A stretch of DNA of 64,000 bases from SIG437 sp045576235 (lineage in GTDB: Bacteria > Bacillota > Clostridia > UBA1381 > UBA9506). Position numbers and translations under genes: made by a program. The notes under the pieces are model-generated. The model saw nothing but the letters and a program-made list of their open reading frames with translations, searched no databases and had not been told where the DNA came from. Numbering within the stretch: position 1 is the first letter of the stretch; each line of letters starts with the position of its first letter. The stretch covers positions 4,753 through 68,752 of the forward strand of contig JAZNGA010000029.1 in assembly GCA_045576235.1 (NCBI GenBank), given 5' to 3'. Positions 52,340-60,850 of this stretch are shown one piece after another.

Positions 52340-54166
52340 ATGATAAATGTTTTATATGATTCAAAATCTGAGGATTTTAAAAAACCCTTTGGAGCTGTTA
52401 AAAACGGAGAAATGGTCTCTTTTTCCATTTATGTTTCAACAGATATGACTCTTTCTTCCGTCAGGTTTATATGCCGAAAGGAAGGCGGCGAAATAGCCTC
52501 TGCTCAAATGACCGAAGAAAGACGACAAGGAGAATTTGCTGTCTATAAGAAAGAGCTGTCGTTTGATGATATCGGGCTTTATTTTTACAGATTTGAGGTT
52601 GAAACAGAAAAAGAAACATTTTTCATAGGCTCAAATGACGGAGTTGCAGAGACTGATGGTTTTCTTCCCGAATGGCAATTGACCGTTTACGATAGGACTT
52701 TCAAAACGCCCGACTGGGCAAAGGGCTCTGTTATGTATCAGATTTTTCCCGACAGATTTGCTAAAAGCGAAAAATTCACTCCCGAAAACGCTAAAAACAA
52801 AAGGAAAATTCACGATAACTGGTATGATATTCCTGAATTTATCTACGACACGCCCGACTACAAGGCAAACGACTTTTTTTGCGGAAACATCGAGGGAATT
52901 ATCGAAAGGCTGCCATATATAAAGATGCTCGGTGTAAACAGCATATATCTCAATCCTGTTTTTGAAAGTCCCGAATATCACAGATACAGCACAGGAGACT
53001 ACTTAAAAATTGACCCCTATTTCGGCACAAACGAACAATTCAAAAAGCTCTGTGATAAATGTGCAAAGGAAGGAATTAAAATCATTTTAGACGGTGTTTT
53101 CAGCCACACAGGAGCTGACAGCATCTATTTTAATAAATATTCAAATTACAAAAGCGTCGGAGCTTTTAATTCGGTGAATTCCCCCTACCACAGCTGGTAT
53201 CAATTTTATGATTATCCCGAAAAATATGAATGTTGGTGGGGGTTTGAAAATCTTCCGAATGTCAAAGAAACCCACCCCGAATATCTGGAATTCATCACAG
53301 GTGAAAAAGGCGTCACAAACTTCTGGCAGGACCTCGGCGCAGGTGGTTGGAGGCTTGATGTCTGTGACGAGCTTCCTGATGAATTTTTAGATAAATTATA
53401 TAAAAGGGTGAAATCAAAGGACGAAAACGCGCTCATCATAGGCGAAGTCTGGGAGGACGCAACAACAAAATTCGCCTATGGCAAAAGAAGGCGCTATCTC
53501 CTCGGCGGACAGATGGACAGCGTCATGAATTATCCCTGGAGGACTGCCATTTTAGATTTTGTAAAATATGGCGACGAAAAGCTTTTTTATAAAAGAATTA
53601 TGAGCATCATGGAAAACTATCCGCCACAAGTGATACATTGTCTCATGAACATCATCTCAACGCACGACACAGTCCGCGCAATAACACATTTTGGCGTTGA
53701 CAGGGTTATAGCGGACAGAGAAAAAGGCAGCTTTAAAATGAGCAAAGAGGAATATAGAAACGGAAAGCAATCGCTTTTCTTAGCCGCATTTCTGCAGTTC
53801 ACGCTCCCTGGTATGCCGTGTATATATTACGGAGATGAGGTCGGACTTGGTGGCTTTTCTGACCCCTATTCGAGAATGGCTTTCCCTTATGGGAAAGAAG
53901 ATGTGGAAATCTTTGATTATTATAAAACGCTCTCAAAAATCAGAAATATCTATAGAAAAGATTTCATTTCAACTTTTAAATGTTATTCATTATCAGACGG
54001 ACTCTTTGCCTTCAAAACAGGAAACCTGCTTTGTGCAATAAATGTCGGAAATAAAAAAAGCTATCTGGAAGCAAAAAACAGAGAACTCATTTTCCCCCAC
54101 GGAGAAATATGTCTTTTTGACCACGGGATTGACCTTTTACCTAAATCAGCCGTCATTTTAAGATGA
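52340..54166 (+). CDS. GH13 alpha-glucosidase/cyclomaltodextrinase-like enzyme
   Basis: A 608-residue cytoplasmic GH13 enzyme without signal peptide. An N-terminal beta domain (about 1-120) precedes the barrel: GSVMYQIFPDRF, region I ILDGVFSHTG, region II GGWRLDVCDELP (nucleophile Asp), region III LIIGEVWED (acid Glu) and region IV ISTHDTVR. The N-domain and the MYQIFPDRF box fit neopullulanase or cyclomaltodextrinase, so it likely degrades maltodextrins inside the cell. It is divergent from the glgA operon. Confidence 0.92.
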   Translation: MINVLYDSKSEDFKKPFGAVKNGEMVSFSIYVSTDMTLSSVRFICRKEGGEIASAQMTEERRQGEFAVYKKELSFDDIGLYFYRFEVETEKETFFIGSNDGVAETDGFLPEWQLTVYDRTFKTPDWAKGSVMYQIFPDRFAKSEKFTPENAKNKRKIHDNWYDIPEFIYDTPDYKANDFFCGNIEGIIERLPYIKMLGVNSIYLNPVFESPEYHRYSTGDYLKIDPYFGTNEQFKKLCDKCAKEGIKIILDGVFSHTGADSIYFNKYSNYKSVGAFNSVNSPYHSWYQFYDYPEKYECWWGFENLPNVKETHPEYLEFITGEKGVTNFWQDLGAGGWRLDVCDELPDEFLDKLYKRVKSKDENALIIGEVWEDATTKFAYGKRRRYLLGGQMDSVMNYPWRTAILDFVKYGDEKLFYKRIMSIMENYPPQVIHCLMNIISTHDTVRAITHFGVDRVIADREKGSFKMSKEEYRNGKQSLFLAAFLQFTLPGMPCIYYGDEVGLGGFSDPYSRMAFPYGKEDVEIFDYYKTLSKIRNIYRKDFISTFKCYSLSDGLFAFKTGNLLCAINVGNKKSYLEAKNRELIFPHGEICLFDHGIDLLPKSAVILR

Positions 54167-54176
54167 TATAAAAAAA

Positions 54177-54210
54177 GGCTGTAGCAAAATGAGTTCATTT
54201 TGCTACAGCT
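54177..54210. terminator. bidirectional terminator
   Basis: GCTGTAGCAAAATGA (54178-54192) pairs perfectly with TCATTTTGCTACAGC (54195-54209). It has an A-run on the left and AAAAAAG on the right and lies between the convergent GH13 and uvrB genes. Confidence 0.88.
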
Positions 54211-54221
54211 CCTTAAAAAAG

Positions 54222-56192
54222 CTATTTATTGTTTTTTTCAGAAAGAACTTTAATCTTATCTCTGAGTTTCGCGGCATCTTCAAATCGAAGCTCGCTTGCC
54301 GCAAGACGCATCTTTTCCGAAAGAATTTCAATTTGCATATTAATATCCATTGTCTTGCTGATTTTAATGTCCTTAATATCAGCATCAGGCTCTTCCTCCG
54401 TTGCGGAAAGAACATCTCTTATGCCTTTTGAAATAGTCTTCGGTGTTATGTTATGCTTTTTATTATATTCTGTTTGCAGAGCCCTTCTTCTGTTTGTTTC
54501 ACAGATTGCATTTTTCATAGACTCCGTCACATTATCTGCATACATAATAACGCTTCCTGATGCATTTCTTGCTGCTCTTCCTATCGTCTGAATCAAGGAT
54601 GTGTATGAACGCAGGAACCCTTCTTTGTCGCTATCAAGTATTGCAACGAGCGAAACTTCAGGAATGTCAAGCCCCTCACGAAGAAGGTTGATACCAACCA
54701 AAACATCAAAAACACCGGCACGCAAATCTCTGACTATCTCCATTCTCTCAAAGGTCTTGACCTCTGAATGAAGATATTTAACCTTGATATCCATCTCACG
54801 CAAATAATCAGTTAAGTCTTCCGCCATTTTTTTAGTCAGAGTTGTGACTAAGATGCGTTCATTTTTTTCCACGCGCATATTAATTTCGCTGACTAAGTCA
54901 TCAATTTGTCCTTTAATCGGACGAACAGAAATTTCAGGGTCAACAAGTCCTGTTGGACGAATGACCTGCTCGACAACCCTGCAAGAACGCTCACATTCAT
55001 ATGGTGCAGGCGTTGCACTGACATAAATCACCTGATTTAATCTTTCGTTAAATTCATCAAATTTAAGCGGTCTGTTATCAAAAGCAGACGGAAGACGAAA
55101 GCCATAATCAACAAGCGCTTCTTTTCTCGACCTGTCTCCATTATACATCGCTCTCACCTGCGGAATCGTCACATGAGACTCATCGACAACCAAAAGAAAG
55201 TCTTCGGGAAAATAGTCTAAAAGCGTAAACGGGGCAGAGCCCGGCTCTCTTCCACTTATGTGTCTTGAATAGTTTTCAATTCCCTGACAAAAGCCGATTT
55301 CTTTGAGCATCTCAATGTCATAGTTTGTTCTCTGCTCGATTCTCTGCGCCTCTAAAAGCTTATCATTATCCTTAAAAAACTTCACTCTTTTCTTTAGCTC
55401 TTCTTCAATTGTTTCTATGGCACGTGCTCTTTTTTCCGCTGTTGTGACATAGTGAGACGCGGGATATATGGCAATATGCTTTCGTTGCCCTAAAATCTCT
55501 CCTGTCACAGTGTCAATTTCGCTGATTCTGTCAATTTCGTCACCGAAAAACTCAATTCTGACAGCTCTGTCCGAGCTTTCTGCGGGAAAAACTTCCAAAG
55601 AATCACCGCGCACTCTGAATTTTCCACGAATAAAATTTATATCGTTTCTTTCATATTGAATATCTACAAGTTTTCTTAAAATGTCATCTCTTTTTTTTAT
55701 CATACCCGGTCTTAATGAGACAACCATCTCATTATAATCTATCGGGTCGCCAAGTCCATAGATGCACGAAACACTCGAAACGATAATGACATCCCGTCTT
55801 TCAAAAAGCGCCGCTGTGGCACTGTGTCTTAATTTATCTATTTCATCATTGATTGAAGCATCCTTTTCGATGTATGTGTCCGTGTGCGGAATGTAGGCCT
55901 CAGGCTGATAATAGTCATAATATGACACGAAAAATTCAACTGCATTTTCAGGAAAAAATTCTTTAAATTCTGCGCAAAGCTGTGCTGCTAAAATCTTATT
56001 ATGTGCTAAAACGAGAGTCGGTTTTTTCACTCTCTCAATTGTTTTTGCAATCGTAAATGTTTTTCCTGAACCCGTGACTCCTAAAAGCGTCTGCTCCTTT
56101 TTTCCTTCTAAAATGCCCTTCGAAAGAGCATCTATCGCCTGCGGCTGATCACCTTTCGGAACATAATCTGAAACTACCTTAAATTCGCTCAT
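54222..56192 (-). CDS. uvrB: excinuclease ABC subunit B
   Basis: A full-length 656-residue UvrB: Walker A GVTGSGKTFT, the beta-hairpin SYYDYYQPEAYIP, DESHVTIPQ, TLTKKMAEDLTDYL, GINLLREGLDIPEV, QTIGRAARN and a C-terminal UVR coiled coil (LRFEDAAKLRDKI). It locates DNA damage with UvrA and positions UvrC. Its ATG overlaps the stop of the upstream repeat-rich protein gene (ATGA). uvrA and uvrC are not in the window. Confidence 0.97.
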   Translation of the reverse strand: MSEFKVVSDYVPKGDQPQAIDALSKGILEGKKEQTLLGVTGSGKTFTIAKTIERVKKPTLVLAHNKILAAQLCAEFKEFFPENAVEFFVSYYDYYQPEAYIPHTDTYIEKDASINDEIDKLRHSATAALFERRDVIIVSSVSCIYGLGDPIDYNEMVVSLRPGMIKKRDDILRKLVDIQYERNDINFIRGKFRVRGDSLEVFPAESSDRAVRIEFFGDEIDRISEIDTVTGEILGQRKHIAIYPASHYVTTAEKRARAIETIEEELKKRVKFFKDNDKLLEAQRIEQRTNYDIEMLKEIGFCQGIENYSRHISGREPGSAPFTLLDYFPEDFLLVVDESHVTIPQVRAMYNGDRSRKEALVDYGFRLPSAFDNRPLKFDEFNERLNQVIYVSATPAPYECERSCRVVEQVIRPTGLVDPEISVRPIKGQIDDLVSEINMRVEKNERILVTTLTKKMAEDLTDYLREMDIKVKYLHSEVKTFERMEIVRDLRAGVFDVLVGINLLREGLDIPEVSLVAILDSDKEGFLRSYTSLIQTIGRAARNASGSVIMYADNVTESMKNAICETNRRRALQTEYNKKHNITPKTISKGIRDVLSATEEEPDADIKDIKISKTMDINMQIEILSEKMRLAASELRFEDAAKLRDKIKVLSEKNNK

Positions 56193-57889
56193 TCTGTCGG
56201 CTCGTCGCTGTTTGAAGGTTCAGGCTCATTTCCTGGGTCTTCCTCAGGCTCATTTCCTGGGTCTTCCCCAGGCTCAATTTCTGATTCAAGCTCCTCCTGC
56301 AAATCTCTATTAGGCTCACCAAATTCAATTCTTATTCGAAGCTGTGTGGTTGATGCTTCCATATACATCTTCAGTCCGGAAGCAACATGTTCATATGTTC
56401 TTCCAATTCCGTCTGTGACAAAACCACTGTTTCTGACCTGCATTTCATACCAATATGAAAAAAGCGCTCCAACATTCACTCTGCCATTTTCACCAACATA
56501 ATCTCCGGCATCATAGCAGTAAATAACATAACCGTCTTCTTCAAAAATATTCACAACAGGAACGCCTTCAAAGTTACCAAAGTCAATAATTAAATCATTA
56601 GTATTTTCATAATATTCATTTTCTGAAATATAAGGGTCAAAAGTTGACTCATCCTCAGGGTCATCGCTCGGCTCGTCTGCAGGATCGTCACTCGGCTCAT
56701 CTGCAGGATCGTCACTCGGTTCATCTGCAGGGTCATTGCTCGGCTCATCTGCAGGGTCATCACTCGGCTCGTCCGCAGGGTCATTGCTCGGCTCGTCCGC
56801 AGGGCCATTGCTCGGCTCGTCCGCAGGGCCTTCGCTCGGCTCGTCTTCAGGGTCTTCGCTCGGCGCCGCACTTGGTCTCACTTCACTGGGTCTGTGGCTT
56901 GAGCCCCCGCCTGAGCCTGAACCTCCGCCGCCAATTGCACCAGGTGACATAGTCTGTTTTGTTATTTTAACATTGTTAAGCAAAATATATTGTCCTGCAT
57001 TTAATGAAATTGTTGTCTCTTTTGTAACGGTTCCGCTTGTTTGCACGGAGACTGTGCCTTCTGTTGAGTAGGGCTTGGATAAAACCTTATATGTTCCTGC
57101 TTGCGAGGAAACAACCTTATTTACAGAATAGTTTCCTGCTTCTAAGTCTTTGCCCACTTTAAACATTCCGTTTTTATATGCTCCGCCATCAATTCTTGTC
57201 GGAACACTGCTAAGATCATAAATTTTACAATTTTTCAATTCAATAAAAGAACATCCGATAATATTTACATATATGCTGTTTTTAAAAGAAACGGAAGTGA
57301 TTACATTATCAGGATTTCCGGAATCTTCGCCTCTTAAAAGCTTGATTTCAGCATCTCCGCTTGCGACGAGAAGATATTCATCTGCCTTGATGTCTTTACC
57401 AACTTCATATTTACCTGCATCCAGCACAGTCTTTTCAGGTTCTTTTTCTTCAATTGTGACAGTCGTTGTCTTTTCGTCAAAATTCACTTTAAGATTAACG
57501 CTTTCAGCAACAAAGCGAAGCGGAATATAAGTTCTGTCGCCAACAATCACAGCGGCCTGATCGAGCGTGATTGTTTCTCCATTTTTCTTGGCTGTGAGAG
57601 AATCAATCACAATCTCAATTTTGTCCTCGCCTCTATAGATATAGACAGTTCTTGTTGTTGCATCCCACGAAACCTCGGCATCAAGTGCTTCATAAACACC
57701 TCTTGCAGGAACAAGCGTTCTGCTTGTTTTGGTGTCAATGAACGGTTCGCCGTAGCCTTCTGGGAAATTAATTTCTTCTCCGAAGAAATTAATTTTAACT
57801 TTTCCTGCTGCGCCTGCCGTAAGCACGCATCCGCACAGCATAACCAAACATAAAATTATACTTGCCGCCTTTTTTAAATTACTTTTCAT
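56189..57889 (-). CDS. secreted copper-amine-oxidase-N-domain protein with acidic repeat
   Basis: A 566-residue exported protein. It has a signal peptide with lipobox-like LVMLCGC, a Cu_amine_oxidN1 domain (about 30-145, RTLVPARGVYEALDAEVSW and RTYIPLRFVAESVNLKV), two GKY/AGxY-type beta repeats and a Gly/Ser linker. About nine 8-residue repeats of (D/G)PADEPS(D/N) follow, then a C-terminal domain and a second Pro/Glu tail. Cu_amine_oxidN1 domains are common surface modules in Clostridia and do not imply oxidase activity. The start is ATG 57889 with GGAGG upstream. It shares an ATGA overlap with uvrB. Confidence 0.82.
   Translation of the reverse strand: MKSNLKKAASIILCLVMLCGCVLTAGAAGKVKINFFGEEINFPEGYGEPFIDTKTSRTLVPARGVYEALDAEVSWDATTRTVYIYRGEDKIEIVIDSLTAKKNGETITLDQAAVIVGDRTYIPLRFVAESVNLKVNFDEKTTTVTIEEKEPEKTVLDAGKYEVGKDIKADEYLLVASGDAEIKLLRGEDSGNPDNVITSVSFKNSIYVNIIGCSFIELKNCKIYDLSSVPTRIDGGAYKNGMFKVGKDLEAGNYSVNKVVSSQAGTYKVLSKPYSTEGTVSVQTSGTVTKETTISLNAGQYILLNNVKITKQTMSPGAIGGGGSGSGGGSSHRPSEVRPSAAPSEDPEDEPSEGPADEPSNGPADEPSNDPADEPSDDPADEPSNDPADEPSDDPADEPSDDPADEPSDDPEDESTFDPYISENEYYENTNDLIIDFGNFEGVPVVNIFEEDGYVIYCYDAGDYVGENGRVNVGALFSYWYEMQVRNSGFVTDGIGRTYEHVASGLKMYMEASTTQLRIRIEFGEPNRDLQEELESEIEPGEDPGNEPEEDPGNEPEPSNSDEPTE
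56645..56862. repeat. 24-bp tandem repeat coding an acidic Pro-rich stalk
   Basis: About nine tandem copies of a 24-bp unit (GGGTCATCGCTCGGCTCGTC-like on the plus strand) with 1-4 differences each, inside the copper-amine-oxidase-N-domain gene. The unit is a multiple of three, so copy-number change would keep the frame. Confidence 0.85.
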
Positions 57890-57916
57890 TTCATTCCTCC
57901 ACATATTTAAATTTTT

Positions 57917-59275
57917 TTAAATTCTTTCATCAATGTTGACATATTCCTTTTTTTTGCTCACGCTCTTATAGGCAGGTCTCATTATCTTTCCGCCATATAA
58001 GACTTCCTCAATTCTGTGAGCACACCAGCCCGACATACGCGAAACGGCAAAAAGCGGAGTGTAAAGCTCAACAGGGATGTTGAGCATTTTATAAACAAAA
58101 CCTGAATACATATCAACATTAGCACACATCGTTTTACCGCCCTTGAGTTCTTCAAAAATCTCAGGCGTGAGCTCTTCAATAGTTTCATAAAGTTTAAACT
58201 CTGTGAGATTTCCCGTTTCTTCTGCAAGCTCTCTCGCTTTTTCTTTTAAGAGCACGGCACGCGGGTCAGATAATGTGTAGATAGCATGTCCCATACCGTA
58301 AACAAGACCTGACATGTCGTAAGATTCTTTTCTGATGATTTTTCTGATATGGTCTGCAATCTGGTCTCTGTCTGTTATATCTGTCAGGTGCGCCTTGAAG
58401 TCTTCAATCATTCCCATAACGCGAATGTTTGCACCACCGTGCTTAGGACCCTTTAATGAGCCTATAGCTGCACCTATCGCGGCATATGTGTCAGTTCCTG
58501 AAGAGGAAACAACTCGAGTCGTAAATGCTGAGTTATTACCACCGCCGTGTTCAGCATGAAGGATGAATGCCAAATCCATTATTTCCGCTTCGAGTCTTGA
58601 AAACTTGTTGTCAGACCTTATCATATAGAGAAAGTTCTCCGCTGTTGAAAGCTCTTTCTGCGGATTATGTATGTAAAGGCTCTTTCCGTCATAATAGTGG
58701 CGCTTTGCCTGATATGCATATGCAACAAGCGTCGGAACTCGCGAAATGAGCGTTATTGACTGCTTTACCATATTTAAAAGGTCAGTTGAGTCAGGGTTTG
58801 TGTCATATGAATACATCGTGAGCACGCTTCTTGAAAGCTTGTTCATAATGTCAGGGCTCGGCGCCTTCATAATAACATCCTCTCGGAAATTATATGGCAC
58901 AGGGCGCTGTGTTGCAACGAGCTCATTAAAGTCTGAAAGCTCTTGCCTTGTCGGAAGCTTTCCAAACATTATGAGATAGCAAACCTCTTCAAAACCAAAT
59001 CTGCCTTCTCTTCTGCAAGCATCAACTATTTCTCTGACATCAATTCCCCTGTAGCTGAGTGCGCCCTCATCAGGAGTTTTTTCGTCTTCTGAAATGACAT
59101 AACCATGAACATTACCAATGTTTGTAAGGCCTGCTAAAACGCCTGTTCCGTCACTGTTACGGAGTCCTCTCTTGACCTTATCATTTTTAAATTTTTCAGG
59201 TGGTATGAGTGTTTTTTCCTTTATCATATCACACCAGTTATCAAGAATATTTTTATAGTGTCCCAAATTTTCCAA
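57917..59275 (-). CDS. gltA: citrate synthase (type II family)
   Basis: A 452-residue citrate synthase condensing acetyl-CoA and oxaloacetate. Active-site histidines appear in FILHAEHGGGNNS and GMGHAIYTLSDPR, the Asp in NVDMYSGFVY, and the CoA region in GPKHGGAN. The N-terminus carries about 60 extra residues, as in several Clostridial forms. A 2-methylcitrate activity cannot be excluded. No aconitase or isocitrate dehydrogenase gene is near; it is 15 bases after the amidohydrolase gene. Confidence 0.93.
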   Translation of the reverse strand: MENLGHYKNILDNWCDMIKEKTLIPPEKFKNDKVKRGLRNSDGTGVLAGLTNIGNVHGYVISEDEKTPDEGALSYRGIDVREIVDACRREGRFGFEEVCYLIMFGKLPTRQELSDFNELVATQRPVPYNFREDVIMKAPSPDIMNKLSRSVLTMYSYDTNPDSTDLLNMVKQSITLISRVPTLVAYAYQAKRHYYDGKSLYIHNPQKELSTAENFLYMIRSDNKFSRLEAEIMDLAFILHAEHGGGNNSAFTTRVVSSSGTDTYAAIGAAIGSLKGPKHGGANIRVMGMIEDFKAHLTDITDRDQIADHIRKIIRKESYDMSGLVYGMGHAIYTLSDPRAVLLKEKARELAEETGNLTEFKLYETIEELTPEIFEELKGGKTMCANVDMYSGFVYKMLNIPVELYTPLFAVSRMSGWCAHRIEEVLYGGKIMRPAYKSVSKKKEYVNIDERI

Positions 59276-59290
59276 AATTACACAACCTTT

Positions 59291-60469
59291 TTATTTAATT
59301 TCTTTTCCGTCTATGAAAACCTTTCTGATTTTTGAATCCAGCGAGAAAAGCTCACCCGAAACAATAACAAAATCGGCATCTTTGCCTTCTATAATGCTTC
59401 CAACCCTTTCAGCAATTTCTGCCCCTTTAGCAGCATTTATCGTTATAGCACGCAAAGCTGTCTTTTTTGAAAGTCCCGCCCTGACTGCAAGCGAAGCACA
59501 AAGATAAAGATTATCTATTGTGATTTCAGGGTGGTCTGTGATGATAGCAAAATCTATTCCCTCATCCTCAAAGCATTTATAAATGTCAAATGACAGATTT
59601 TTAAGCTCAAGCTTAGACTTTGATGAAAGCGTCGGTCCAAGCATAACTGGAACATCTTTTCTTTTAATTATGTCAGAGATGAGATGTCCTTCTGTGCAAT
59701 GCTCTAATGTTATGCGCAGTTTAAATTCATCTGCAATTCTAATTGCCGTGCATATGTCGTCAGCTCTGTGAGCGTGAACCTTCATCGGAATTTCACCGTT
59801 TAAAACAGGAAGGAGCGCCTCTGCCTTAAAGTCAAACTCTGGCTTTTCATTTTCATCGGGATTTTCATTATATCTCTTAATCTTCTGATTATATTCAGAA
59901 GCCATGAAAAGAGCTTCTCTTAAAATCGCCGCTGTCGCCATTCGTGTCACGGGAGCCTCTTTTCGCACGCTATAGACGCTTGTCGGATTTTCACCTAATG
60001 CCGCCTTCATTGCAGCAGGCTCTTTAATCACCATGTCGTCAACACATCTGCCATATGTTTTCATTGCGGCAAACTGGCCTCCAATGACATTTGCGCTGCC
60101 AGGTCCCGTCACAACTGTTGTCACGCCGCCTCTTACAGCATCACTAAAAGCTGAATCAAATGGGTTAACCGCATCAATCGCGCGAAGCTGAGGCGTCACG
60201 GGTGAGGTGTCTTCATTTCCGTCTGAGCCAATATCTCCAACACCTTCTTCAAAAAGACCAATGTGACAATGAGCATCAATAAAACCGGGAAGGAGCGTCT
60301 CTCTCTTTGCATCATAAACAAAAGAGAACTGACTTTCCTCTTTTTTAAGGTCTGACATGCTTCCGACCTCTAAAATTTTGCCTTCATTTATGATGACATA
60401 ACCATTTTCAAAATCATCTTTTTCCATCGTGATTATGTTCGCATTTTTAATCAGTTTCAAACGCTTCAC
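59291..60469 (-). CDS. metal-dependent amidohydrolase (imidazolonepropionase-like)
   Basis: A 392-residue amidohydrolase-superfamily barrel. Metal ligands are in LLPGFIDAHCHIG (HxH), MKVHAHRADD, ITLEHCTEG and ITDHPEIT (Asp). The N- and C-terminal strands form the usual urease-like beta-sandwich (NANIITMEKDDFENGYVII, KDADFVIVSGELF). It likely hydrolyses a cyclic amide or acyl amide; the substrate is unknown. It is the first gene of the minus-strand run with citrate synthase, the repeat protein and uvrB. Confidence 0.88.
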   Translation of the reverse strand: MKRLKLIKNANIITMEKDDFENGYVIINEGKILEVGSMSDLKKEESQFSFVYDAKRETLLPGFIDAHCHIGLFEEGVGDIGSDGNEDTSPVTPQLRAIDAVNPFDSAFSDAVRGGVTTVVTGPGSANVIGGQFAAMKTYGRCVDDMVIKEPAAMKAALGENPTSVYSVRKEAPVTRMATAAILREALFMASEYNQKIKRYNENPDENEKPEFDFKAEALLPVLNGEIPMKVHAHRADDICTAIRIADEFKLRITLEHCTEGHLISDIIKRKDVPVMLGPTLSSKSKLELKNLSFDIYKCFEDEGIDFAIITDHPEITIDNLYLCASLAVRAGLSKKTALRAITINAAKGAEIAERVGSIIEGKDADFVIVSGELFSLDSKIRKVFIDGKEIK

Positions 60470-60514
60470 CTCCGGATATATATAGAAACTCCATTTTATT
60501 TTACATACTGTTTA

Positions 60515-60543
60515 ATTGTATCACAAATTTAGCAAATCGTCAA
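60515..60543 (-). promoter_or_regulatory. promoter of the amidohydrolase-gltA-uvrB operon
   Basis: Minus-strand TTGACG (60538-60543) and TACAAT (60515-60520), 17 bases apart. The stretch from here to the recombinase terminator (60544-60616) holds only a 20-codon frame that I do not call. Confidence 0.7.
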
Positions 60544-60616
60544 CTCATTCTTTCGTTTTCATTAAAATCAACATTCAACTTTCCGTTTTTGTATTTAATC
60601 ATTTTCTCGCAATCAC

Positions 60617-60662
60617 AAAAAAGTATGATGCAGCTTGCTTTTCCAAATAAACCACATCACAC
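60617..60662 (-). terminator. terminator after the recombinase unit
   Basis: Minus-strand GTGTGATG pairs with CATCATAC (one G-T pair) and is followed by TTTTTTG. It closes the transcript of the recombinase and the small downstream ORF and marks the inner edge of the right accessory region. Confidence 0.65.
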
Positions 60663-60670
60663 TTTTCAAA

Positions 60671-60850
60671 TTATTCACCCTTGATTTTATTATATTTTTC
60701 CTTCGTTGCAATTCCGCCCCTTATGTGTCTTTCAGCCTTGTTCTCATCAAGAACAAGCCTGAGCTCCCTTGCTAAATTAGGATTAATCTCTTCAAGTCTT
60801 TCTGTCACATCCTTATGTACTGATAGATGAACATTGATACTTTTCGTCAA
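60671..60850 (-). CDS. small protein overlapping the recombinase 3' end
   Basis: A 59-codon frame from TTG 60850, in a different frame from the recombinase tail and overlapping it by 38 bases. It encodes MTKSINVHLSVHKDVTERLE and ends in ERHIRGGIATKEKYNKIKGE. The RHIRGGxATKxKY ending resembles small proteins I associate with Firmicute integrative elements, which supports its being real. A GTG at 60808 is an alternative start. Function is unknown. Confidence 0.5.
   Translation of the reverse strand: MTKSINVHLSVHKDVTERLEEINPNLARELRLVLDENKAERHIRGGIATKEKYNKIKGE

Noticed and set aside
56590..57071. Open frames on both strands across the 24-bp repeat, and a CRISPR-like appearance
   Set aside because: The repeats are directly tandem with no unique spacers and encode the DPADEPS unit in the real gene; the other frames are low-complexity shadows.
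60540..60602. 20-codon frame starting MIKYKNGKLNVDF between the amidohydrolase promoter and the recombinase terminator
   Set aside because: It is too short, has no convincing ribosome site and ends inside the -35 region; it may be a remnant from the mobile element but cannot be supported.
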